A program made the translations under genes and the position numbers. Shown here in pieces: positions 9,035 to 16,246 of a stretch of DNA of 55,196 bases. The stretch lies in assembly GCA_038326655.1 (NCBI GenBank), contig JBBQKG010000021.1:1-55196 (forward strand), read 5' to 3'. Position 1 is the first letter of the stretch, and each line of letters opens with the position of its first letter. The notes under the pieces were generated by a model that saw nothing but the letters and a program-made list of their open reading frames with translations, searched no databases and had not been told where the DNA came from. Source of the stretch: JBBQKG01 sp038326655 (GTDB taxonomy: Bacteria > Actinomycetota > Thermoleophilia > Solirubrobacterales > JBBDJG01).

Positions 9035-11041
9035 CTACCGCGCCACGATCAGGAAGTAGAGGCCGAGCGCGGTCGCGCCGGTCATCACGAGCAGCGCGTA
9101 GTTGCGGAGCAGCCCGGACTGTGCGACGCGGACTGCCGAGTTCCCGGCGCGCACGGCAAGTGCCGTACCAGACGCCATCCCGCCGATCACGACGCGCTCG
9201 AAGGTCGTCGATGCGCCGCGTCCGAGCGCCAGCATCGGCCGCACGACGAGCGCGTCATAGGCCTCGTCGAAGTACCACTTGTGCACCAGGAAGCCGTGCA
9301 GGTGCGGGAAGCGCGCGACGAGCCGGAGCGTGGTCCCCGGATTGCGGACGTAGAGCGCCCAGGCGAGCGCGATGCCGGCCAGCGAGGAGACCGCCCCGGC
9401 GACCAGCGCCAGCGCCTCGTGCCCGGTCGAGGTCTCGACGTCGATGAACCGTGAGTCGGCGAACGTGGGATCGAGGAAGTGCTCGATCACGTGCGTGACG
9501 CCCGGGATCTGGACGAAGCCTCCGACGATCGCGAGGACTGCGAGGATCGTCATGGGCCCACGCATCGCGGCCTCGCGCTCGGCGATGTGGTGCTCCGGGC
9601 CGGGATAGCCCACGTCGGTGTCCTCGGGCTCGCCCGTGGCCGGATTGACGTGCTCCCCGTGGGGCAGCCGCCCTTCCTGAAGCTCGCGCGCCTCCTCGTT
9701 GGGCTCGCCGAAGAAGACACGGAAGATCATCCGGAACGCGTAGAGCGCGGTCGCCAGCGCACCGACCGTGCCGGCGGCCCAGAGGATCCAGTACCCGCCG
9801 CCGCGCTCGGCGGCGAACGCGAGGATCTCGTCCTTCGAGAAGTAGCCCGAGAAGCCGGGGAAGGCACCGAGCGCGAGTGCGGCGATGAGGAAGGCGGCGG
9901 AGGTGAACGGCATCGCGCGGCGCAGCCCCGACATGCGGTCGATGTCCTGCACCCCCGCCATCGCGGCGATCACCGAGCCGGCCGCCATGAACATCAGCGC
10001 CTTGAAGAAGGCGTGCGTCATGAGATGGAACATGCCCGCGCCGTAGGCGGCGATCGAGACCGCCATGATCATGTAGCCGATCTGGCTGATCGTCGAGTAC
10101 GCGATGATCCGCTTGAGGTCCGTGACGACGAGCGCCACGGAGGCCGCGAAGATCAGCGTGAACGCGCCGATTGCGGCTGAAATGTCGGCGGCCGTCGGCG
10201 CAAGCTCGAAAAGCGGGTGCATGCGGGCGATCAGATAGACGCCCGCGGTCACCATCGTCGCGGCGTGGATCAGCGCCGAGACCGGGGTGGGGCCCTCCAT
10301 CGCATCGGCAAGCCAGGTGTGGAACGGGATCTGGGCCGACTTGGCGAACGCGCCGACCAGGATCAACAGGCAGATCGCGACGATTCCCCACTCGTTCTGG
10401 CCCCAGGTGTCGCCCGCCCGGGCGAACACGCCCGGGAAGTCGAGTGCCCCCGTGCCGCGCTGGATCAGGATCGCGGCGATCACAAGCCCCACGTCGCCGA
10501 TCACGTTGATCACGAACGCCTTGATGCCGGCATGGGTAGCAGTGCGGCGGCGATACCAGAAGCTGATCAGTGCGTAGGAGGCGAAGCCGACGAACGCCCA
10601 CCCCACGATCAGGATCACGAAGTTGCCCGCCAGCACCAGGAGCAGCATTGAGAAGACGAAGAAGTTGAGGTAGCTGAAGTAGCGCCTGTAGCCCTGGTCG
10701 GAGTCCATGTAGGCGACCGAGTAGACGTGGATCAGGAAGCTCACGCCCGACACCACGAGGCACATGAACACGGCCAGCGGGTCCACGAGGATGCCGAGCT
10801 TCGCGCTCACGCCGGCAGTCGAGACGTAGTCCCAAAGCGACGACGTCAGGGTCCGCGCGTCTGCGGGGTGGCTCTGGAGGTCGATCAGCGCGCCAATCGA
10901 GCTGGCAAACGCAAGCCCGATCGCCGCAGACCCGATCCATCCCGCCGTGCGTCCCGGGAGCCGTCTGAAACCGAGCGCGATCACGATCGAGCCCGCGAGC
11001 GGGAAGGCGAGCACCAGCCAGCCGAACGTGGTCGCCGTCAT
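9035..11041 (-). CDS. nuoL: NADH-quinone oxidoreductase subunit L
   Basis: Largest antiporter-like subunit of complex I, carrying the long lateral helix at its C-terminus. 668 residues. Landmarks are YMDSDQGYRRYFSYLNFFVFSMLLLVLAGNF, GWAFVGFASYALISFWY, KSAQIPFHTWLADAMEGPTPVSALIHAATMVTAGVYL, and IIAYSTISQIGYMIMAVS. The loop before the terminal helices (HGEHVNPATGEPEDTDVGYPGPEHH) is hydrophilic and charged. The ATG overlaps the nuoK stop as ATGA. Confidence 0.97.
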   Translation of the reverse strand: MTATTFGWLVLAFPLAGSIVIALGFRRLPGRTAGWIGSAAIGLAFASSIGALIDLQSHPADARTLTSSLWDYVSTAGVSAKLGILVDPLAVFMCLVVSGVSFLIHVYSVAYMDSDQGYRRYFSYLNFFVFSMLLLVLAGNFVILIVGWAFVGFASYALISFWYRRRTATHAGIKAFVINVIGDVGLVIAAILIQRGTGALDFPGVFARAGDTWGQNEWGIVAICLLILVGAFAKSAQIPFHTWLADAMEGPTPVSALIHAATMVTAGVYLIARMHPLFELAPTAADISAAIGAFTLIFAASVALVVTDLKRIIAYSTISQIGYMIMAVSIAAYGAGMFHLMTHAFFKALMFMAAGSVIAAMAGVQDIDRMSGLRRAMPFTSAAFLIAALALGAFPGFSGYFSKDEILAFAAERGGGYWILWAAGTVGALATALYAFRMIFRVFFGEPNEEARELQEGRLPHGEHVNPATGEPEDTDVGYPGPEHHIAEREAAMRGPMTILAVLAIVGGFVQIPGVTHVIEHFLDPTFADSRFIDVETSTGHEALALVAGAVSSLAGIALAWALYVRNPGTTLRLVARFPHLHGFLVHKWYFDEAYDALVVRPMLALGRGASTTFERVVIGGMASGTALAVRAGNSAVRVAQSGLLRNYALLVMTGATALGLYFLIVAR

Positions 11042-11337
11042 CCGTGCAGCTCGCTCATGTCGTCGACGTCCATGGGAAGGTGGCTGCGGTACATCGCGAC
11101 GATCAGCCCGAGTCCCACGACGACCTCGCAGGCGGCCACGATCATCACGACCAGCGCGAACACCTGGCCGTCACCGGTGCCGGTCATCCGGGCGAACGCG
11201 ACCAGCGCGAGATTGCCGGCGTTCAGCATCAACTCGAGGCAGATCAGGATCACGAGCGGGCTTCGCCGTGTGAGCACGCCCGCCCCGCCGATGCAGAAGA
11301 TGAACGCGGACAGGACCAGGTACCAGGCGATGTCCAT
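11038..11337 (-). CDS. nuoK: NADH-quinone oxidoreductase subunit K
   Basis: Small three-helix membrane subunit of complex I, MrpC-like. 99 residues, the usual length. It has the conserved LICLELMLNAGNLALVAF helix with the membrane-embedded Glu used in proton transfer, followed by FALVVMIVAACEVVVGLGLI with the second conserved Glu. It is overlapped by nuoL (ATGA) and starts 2 bp after the nuoJ stop. Confidence 0.97.
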   Translation of the reverse strand: MDIAWYLVLSAFIFCIGGAGVLTRRSPLVILICLELMLNAGNLALVAFARMTGTGDGQVFALVVMIVAACEVVVGLGLIVAMYRSHLPMDVDDMSELHG

Positions 11338-11339
11338 CG

Positions 11340-11885
11340 TTAGACCGTCCCGCCCGGAACCCGCTCATCCGCTTGCGGATGAGCGGCACTTTTTCTCGCA
11401 AGGACGACCGCACCCACTGCGGCGATCAGCAGCAGGAGCGACACGACCTCGAAGGCGATCAGGAACCTGGTCAGGAAGAGCTGGCCGATCTGCGCAGGCG
11501 ATCCGAAGCCCGCGCCGACGTGCGGGCCCCTGCTGTCGATCCCCTTCAGGCCGGAGCCGAGGATCGCGACGCTGAGCTCCACTCCCAGCGCGACGGCGAA
11601 CAGCGGCGCGGCGATGCGGAGGACGGGATTGGGCTCCATGAGCGGATCCTCGAGCCCGCCCACGTAGGCCACCACGAACACGTAGAGCACCATCACCGCG
11701 CCCGCATAGACGATCACCTGCGCGGCGGCGATGAACTCGGCGCTCAGCAGCAGGAACAGCGCTGCGAGCGCGAGCAGGTGCACGACCAGCGAGAGCACGC
11801 TGTAGAACGGATTGCGCTGGAGCACGACACCGAGCGCACCACCGATCGCCATGAAAGCGGCAACAAAAAACACGACGGACTCCAT
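11340..11885 (-). CDS. nuoJ: NADH-quinone oxidoreductase subunit J
   Basis: Membrane subunit of complex I with five predicted helices, 181 residues. The conserved third helix reads EFIAAAQVIVYAGAVMVLYVFVV. The last 15-20 residues (KSAAHPQADERVPGGTV) are hydrophilic. They are encoded largely by the 26-nt palindrome at 11361-11386, so this end looks like a later addition to the usual NuoJ tail. The stop is TAA, 2 bp before nuoK. Confidence 0.96.
   Translation of the reverse strand: MESVVFFVAAFMAIGGALGVVLQRNPFYSVLSLVVHLLALAALFLLLSAEFIAAAQVIVYAGAVMVLYVFVVAYVGGLEDPLMEPNPVLRIAAPLFAVALGVELSVAILGSGLKGIDSRGPHVGAGFGSPAQIGQLFLTRFLIAFEVVSLLLLIAAVGAVVLARKSAAHPQADERVPGGTV
11361..11386 (+). repeat. 26-nt TT-centred palindrome at the nuoJ/nuoK junction
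   Basis: Perfect inverted repeat: arm CCGCTCATCCGC, centre TT, arm GCGGATGAGCGG. It is preceded by AC and followed by C and a T-rich stretch on the plus strand. It lies inside the nuoJ 3' end. As RNA on the plus strand the tip is G(CUUG)C, the stable CUUG tetraloop form. It belongs to a family of six in this window with a fixed 12-2-12 layout but different arm sequences. Confidence 0.9.
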
Positions 11886-11896
11886 CAGAACATCTG

Positions 11897-11922
11897 CAGT
11901 CGGTCTGCAAGCAGACCGACTG
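11897..11922 (-). repeat. 26-nt TT-centred palindrome at the nuoI/nuoJ junction
   Basis: Perfect inverted repeat: arm CAGTCGGTCTGC, centre AA on the plus strand (TT on the minus strand), arm GCAGACCGACTG. It lies in the 57-bp gap between the nuoI stop and the nuoJ start. It has the same 12-2-12 layout as the other junction palindromes, but its TT centre is on the strand of the nuo mRNA and its outer bases are CAG instead of CCG. Confidence 0.9.
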
Positions 11923-11942
11923 GTTTGGGGAGGGACGGCGTT

Positions 11943-12476
11943 TTATTCATCCTCTCTCCGCAATGGCGTGCGCTCCAGGGGCTCGGCGAGCAGCATCTCC
12001 TTCGTGAAGATCAGATCCGAGCGGTTGTAGTCCGACAGTTCGTAGTCGTGGCCCATCGTGATCGCGTCGAACGGGCAGGCGACCTCGCAGTAGCCGCAGA
12101 AGATGCACCGGCTCATGTTGATCTCGTAGACCTCCGCGTAGCGCTCGCCAGGCGAGACGCGGTTCTCGGGCGTGTTCTCGGCCGCCACCACGCGAATGCA
12201 GTCGGCCGGGCAGGCGGCCGCGCAGAGGGAGCAGCCGACACATTTCTCGAGCTCGGTGTCCTCGAAGCGGTGGAGCTTGTGCCGTCCGCGGAAGCGCGGG
12301 TAGACAGGGGTTTTCTGCTCCGGGTACTGGATCGTGACCGGTCCCTCGACGACCCGCCCGAAGGTGGTCGCGAGCCCCCGCAGCGTCTCGCCGAATGCAC
12401 GCGAGAGGCCGCCAAGCCCGCCCGGCTCGGGCCCACGCTGGACTTCGATCGAGTGTTCGTCAGGCGTGTATGTCAT
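11943..12476 (-). CDS. nuoI: NADH-quinone oxidoreductase subunit I
   Basis: Peripheral-arm subunit carrying clusters N6a and N6b. 177 residues with two 4Fe-4S motifs, CVGCSLCAAACPADCI and CIFCGYCEVACPFDAI, each giving the CxxCxxCxxxCP pattern with all eight Cys present. The N-terminus (MTYTPDEHSIEVQRGPEPGG) precedes the usual FGETLRGLATTF amphipathic region and PRFRGRHKLHRF. Separated by short gaps from nuoH and nuoJ; each gap holds one of the TT-centred palindromes. Confidence 0.97.
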   Translation of the reverse strand: MTYTPDEHSIEVQRGPEPGGLGGLSRAFGETLRGLATTFGRVVEGPVTIQYPEQKTPVYPRFRGRHKLHRFEDTELEKCVGCSLCAAACPADCIRVVAAENTPENRVSPGERYAEVYEINMSRCIFCGYCEVACPFDAITMGHDYELSDYNRSDLIFTKEMLLAEPLERTPLRREDE

Positions 12477-12502
12477 TTCAGGGTTGGCATCCTTCGGCTC
12501 AC

Positions 12503-12528
12503 CCGCCCGTTTGCTTGCAAACGGGCGG
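12503..12528 (+). repeat. 26-nt TT-centred palindrome at the nuoH/nuoI junction
   Basis: Perfect inverted repeat: arm CCGCCCGTTTGC, centre TT, arm GCAAACGGGCGG. It is flanked by AC on the left and CATTTT on the right. It fills most of the 57-bp gap between the nuoH stop and the nuoI start. Same layout and flanks as the palindromes at 11361 and 16321, but with a different arm sequence. Confidence 0.9.
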
Positions 12529-12533
12529 CATTT

Positions 12534-13547
12534 TCATGTCAGCGCGACGAAAGTCGCGGTGACAAGCAGGTTCAAGGTCGCAAGGGGCAGCAGCACCTTC
12601 CAGCCGAAGCTCATCAACTGGTCGTAGCGAAGACGCGGCAGGGTGGCCCTCACCCAGATGAAGAAAACGATGATCGCGAGGATCTTCAGGAGCATCCACA
12701 CCGGGTCCAGAAAGCCCGGTCCCGGCCCGCGCCAGCCGCCCAGGAACATCGCCGAGGCAAGCCCTGCGATCACGAACATGTTTATGTACTCGGCCATGAA
12801 GAACGAGCCGAAGCGCATGCCGCCGAACTCGGTGTTGTAGCCGCCGACGAGCTCCGCGTCGGCCTCCGGCAGGTCGAAGGGGGGTCGGTTGGTCTCGGCG
12901 AAGCCGGCCACCGTGAAGATCAGGAATCCCACGAACTGCGGAATCACGTACCAGACCGCGTGCTGCGCGTAGACGATGTCGACGAGCGACAGCGAGCCCG
13001 CCATCATCACGACCCCGATCAGGGAAAGGCCGAGCGAGACCTCGTAGCTGACGAGCTGGGCGGCCGAGCGCATCGCGCCCAGGAACGAGTACTTCGAGCC
13101 GGAGGCCCAGCCGCCGAGCATCAGCCCGTAGAAGGCGAGCGAGCCGAACGCGAACGCGTAGAGGATCCCGATGTTGACGTCGATCCCGTAGAGCCCGTAC
13201 TTCGCGCCCAGGCCATGCTTGACGTCGCCGAACGGGATGATCGCGAGCGAGGCGATCGCGGTCACGATCATGATCGCGGGCGCAAGCGCCATCAGGAACG
13301 GCACGCCCGTGCGGGGATAGAAGTGCTCCTTGCCGAACAGCTTCAACACGTCGGCCAGCGGCTGGAGCAGCCCATAGGGGCCGACGCGGTTCGGGCCATA
13401 CCGGTTCTGGAAGCGCCCGAGCAGCTTGCGCTCGAGCAGCAGGATCATCGGCACGATCGTGAGCACGAACGCGAAGATCACGATGCACTTCACGACCATC
13501 ACGCCGGTCGACTCGACGAAGGTCGTGTCGGCGAACGGGACGGTCAT
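12534..13547 (-). CDS. nuoH: NADH-quinone oxidoreductase subunit H
   Basis: Membrane subunit that joins the peripheral arm to the membrane arm and forms part of the quinone chamber. 337 residues and about eight helices. Landmarks are LLERKLLGRFQNRYGPNRVGPYGLLQPLADVLKLFGKE, ASGSKYSFLGAMRSAAQLVSYEVSLGLSLIG, and ETNRPPFDLPEADAELVGGYNTEFGGMRFGSFFMAEY, all diagnostic. The ATG overlaps the nuoG stop as ATGA. Confidence 0.97.
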   Translation of the reverse strand: MTVPFADTTFVESTGVMVVKCIVIFAFVLTIVPMILLLERKLLGRFQNRYGPNRVGPYGLLQPLADVLKLFGKEHFYPRTGVPFLMALAPAIMIVTAIASLAIIPFGDVKHGLGAKYGLYGIDVNIGILYAFAFGSLAFYGLMLGGWASGSKYSFLGAMRSAAQLVSYEVSLGLSLIGVVMMAGSLSLVDIVYAQHAVWYVIPQFVGFLIFTVAGFAETNRPPFDLPEADAELVGGYNTEFGGMRFGSFFMAEYINMFVIAGLASAMFLGGWRGPGPGFLDPVWMLLKILAIIVFFIWVRATLPRLRYDQLMSFGWKVLLPLATLNLLVTATFVALT

Positions 13548-16246
13548 CCCGCGCGTGACCCGTCCGGCGCCTTGGCGCCGGCCGGCCAGACTCTCACCAG
13601 CACCGGGCCGCCGTTCATGAGCATGTTCGGGTTCTGCTCCGGCGTTCTCTCGATCAGGTGGCAGGTACCGGGCTTGACGGCCTCCCGGGGGTTCGCCTCG
13701 GTTTCCAGGATGGTCCCGTTCGAGGCCACCCGCACCGGGTCGCCGCGCCGGATGCCGAGACGGTCAGCGTCGGCGGGGTTTAGCAGCAGGCGCTGGCGTG
13801 GGCGGAGGAACTCGAGCGACGGGGAGTGCTCGATCTCCGGCGCCGCCCAGATGTCGCGGGCGGTAGCGAGCCGGAGTTCTCCATCCCCGGGGCGGGGCAC
13901 GCCGATCGGCTCGCCCGGGGCGCTGAACGCGAGCCTCCCGATCACCTCCGCGGCGGCTGTGCGCGACTGCTGGCGCTCGGGCCAGCGCACGCCGCGGCCG
14001 CCGATCTCCTCCGGCGTGACGCCGCGATAGAGCGGGACGCGCTCCGCGATTTCGCCGAGGACCGCGGCGGCGGTGACGTGGTGGGCCAGGTCGAGGCCGA
14101 GGCGGTTGCCGATGTCGGCCAGGACCTGCCACTCCCGCCTCACCTCTCCCGGGTGGCCGATCGCCGGCCGCAGGCGCTGCAGGCGCCCGTCGGGATGAGT
14201 CACGGTCCCTTCCTTTTCCGCATACGACTCGGCCGGGAAGACGACGTCCGCATGGCGGGAGGCGGACTCGCCGAGGAACTGCTCGTGCGCGATCACGAAC
14301 GATGCCGCGCCGAGCGCCTGCTCCCAGCGCTCCCGCTCGGCCAGGTCGCGGATCGGGTCGGAGTGGAGCAGGTAGAACGCATGGGTCGCGCCACCCGCGC
14401 CGAAGTCGCGTGCCTCGGTCGCGCATCTCCCGGGGTCCGTGTCGGCGAGACCCGGGCCGAGGCCCGCGACACAGCCCATCTCGCGCAGGCCGCGGGCGTT
14501 GGTCCCGGCCGGAACCTCGATCAGGCCGGAGCCATCGCCGGCGTCGAGCCCCAGCACCAGCGCCAGGTCCCCGAGCGCTCCGAGGGTGGCCGGTCCGCGC
14601 TCGCCGTGCCCGAGGCGCTCGCCCCAGAGCACGACCACGTTCTCGGCGGCGGTCAGGTGCGCAGCGGCGTCCCGCAGGTCCTCGGCCTCGACCTCGGCGA
14701 TCTCCGCCAGGCGCTCGAGCGAATGCTCCGCGAGGAAGGTGGCAAGCCGTGACTGCCCTTCGATGCCCGCCTCGCCGTCGCCTCCGTCTCCGCCTCCGCC
14801 TCCGTCTCCGTCAGGCGTGCCGGGGTGCTCGTGAGGCGTCGCGCCCGGCGCCGCGTCCTCACGCGGCTCGCCTGGGCGAGACTCGGCGCCATCGCTGCCC
14901 TCAGGCTCGTCGGTCTCGAGGAGCGCCTTCTGGAGTGCGCGCAGGAGCGCCTCGGCCGTCCCGGGCGCGAACGCAAGCCGCTCCACCGCGCCGGCGTCGA
15001 GTGCCGTCGGGGTGCTCGCCGCGATCACAAGCCTGCTGCCGAACCGCCGGACCGCCTTGCGAAGCCGCAGGTCGGTGATCGGCGCCTCGTTCATGGGATC
15101 GGTCTCGATCACGAGCACGCAGGCCGCGCCGTCGATGTCGGCGACCGAGGCGGCCAGGTCTGGATGCGACAGGAATCGCGCGGCCGCAGGGTCGAGGCGG
15201 CCGCCGTCGCGCGAGTCGACGTCGGGCGAGCCGAGCCCCTCGCGAAAGATGCGCTGGAGGAGGTACCCCTCCTCGTTGGTGGTCTGCCCGCCCACCACTG
15301 CCGCCGACGCGGCGCCCGCTTTGCGAAGGCCCTCGGCGGCAGCTTCGAGCGCCCGCTCCCACGTGGCCGGCCGGAGCTTGCCGCCATCGCGCACGAGCGG
15401 CTGCGTGACGCGCTCGGCCGCCGCGATCGACTGGTAGCCGAAGCGGCCCTTGTCGCAGAGCCAGCCGTCGTCGACCGCCTTGTTGTCGCGCGCGACCACG
15501 CGCTCGACCCGGTCGTCGCGGACCGTGAAGGCGATGTTGCACTGGCTCGGGCACAGCGTGCAGACCGAGCCCGAGTTGGCGATGTCCCAGGGCCGCGCGC
15601 GAAACCGGTAGGAGGTCGAGGTGAGCGCTCCCACCGGGCAGAGCTCGATCACGTTCCCGGTGAACGGCGCTACGTATGGGCGGCCGTCGAAGGTGCCGAC
15701 GAAGGTGTGGTCGCCGCGCTCCAGGAACGTCAGCTGGTAGTCCTCGGCGACCTCTTGCGAGAACCGCACGCAGCGGTAGCAGAGGATGCAGCGCTCGCGG
15801 TCGATCGCGACGAGCGGCGAGAGCGCGATCGGCTTGGGAAAGTTCCGCTTGTCGTCGTGGAACCGGCTGCGCCCCGGTCCCCACCCGAACGAGATGTCCT
15901 GAAGCGGGCACTCGCCGCCCTTGTCGCACACCGGGCAGTCGAGCGGGTGGTTGACCAGCAGGAACTCGACGACCGCGTTCTGGGCGTGCCTGACGCGGTC
16001 GGTCTGGGTGTAGACGACCATTCCATCCTTCACTGGTGTGGAGCACGACGTTTGCAGTTTTGGGATGCCCTCGATCTCGACCAGGCACATGCGGCACGCG
16101 CCCACGGGCGGCCCCAGCTTCGGCTCGTAGCAGAAGAACGGCACCTCGACGTCGCCGCGCTTGACAGCGTCGACCAGCCACTCGCCTTCGGGCGCCCGCA
16201 CCTCGCGTCCGTCGACGGTGAAGGTGATCCACCCGGCGTCGGCCAT
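13544..16246 (-). CDS. nuoG: NADH-quinone oxidoreductase subunit G
   Basis: Large iron-sulfur and molybdopterin-oxidoreductase-like subunit of the peripheral arm; 900 residues. An N-terminal 2Fe-2S ferredoxin domain (FFCYEPKLGPPVGACRMCLVEI) is followed by HPLDCPVCDKGGECPLQD, then a 4Fe-4S motif CILCYRCVRFSQE with CPVGAL. CTLCPSQCNI plus WLCDKGRFGYQS are ligands for the extra N7 cluster. Residues about 440-499 are an acidic Gly/Asp/Pro-rich insertion (14748-14925) with no conserved structure. The C-terminus AGAKAPDGSRAG runs through a 26-nt palindrome. Starts at ATG 16246, overlapping the nuoF stop by 1 bp (TGATG). Confidence 0.95.
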   Translation of the reverse strand: MADAGWITFTVDGREVRAPEGEWLVDAVKRGDVEVPFFCYEPKLGPPVGACRMCLVEIEGIPKLQTSCSTPVKDGMVVYTQTDRVRHAQNAVVEFLLVNHPLDCPVCDKGGECPLQDISFGWGPGRSRFHDDKRNFPKPIALSPLVAIDRERCILCYRCVRFSQEVAEDYQLTFLERGDHTFVGTFDGRPYVAPFTGNVIELCPVGALTSTSYRFRARPWDIANSGSVCTLCPSQCNIAFTVRDDRVERVVARDNKAVDDGWLCDKGRFGYQSIAAAERVTQPLVRDGGKLRPATWERALEAAAEGLRKAGAASAAVVGGQTTNEEGYLLQRIFREGLGSPDVDSRDGGRLDPAAARFLSHPDLAASVADIDGAACVLVIETDPMNEAPITDLRLRKAVRRFGSRLVIAASTPTALDAGAVERLAFAPGTAEALLRALQKALLETDEPEGSDGAESRPGEPREDAAPGATPHEHPGTPDGDGGGGGDGGDGEAGIEGQSRLATFLAEHSLERLAEIAEVEAEDLRDAAAHLTAAENVVVLWGERLGHGERGPATLGALGDLALVLGLDAGDGSGLIEVPAGTNARGLREMGCVAGLGPGLADTDPGRCATEARDFGAGGATHAFYLLHSDPIRDLAERERWEQALGAASFVIAHEQFLGESASRHADVVFPAESYAEKEGTVTHPDGRLQRLRPAIGHPGEVRREWQVLADIGNRLGLDLAHHVTAAAVLGEIAERVPLYRGVTPEEIGGRGVRWPERQQSRTAAAEVIGRLAFSAPGEPIGVPRPGDGELRLATARDIWAAPEIEHSPSLEFLRPRQRLLLNPADADRLGIRRGDPVRVASNGTILETEANPREAVKPGTCHLIERTPEQNPNMLMNGGPVLVRVWPAGAKAPDGSRAG
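13560..13585 (+). repeat. 26-nt TT-centred palindrome at the nuoG/nuoH junction
   Basis: Inverted repeat with one mismatched pair: arm CCGTCCGGCGCC, centre TT, arm GGCGCCGGCCGG. It is preceded by AC and followed by C, like the rest of the family. It lies inside the nuoG 3' end, 14 bp before the stop. The tip reads C(CUUG)G as RNA, a reversed closing pair compared with the G(CUUG)C of other members. Confidence 0.75.
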
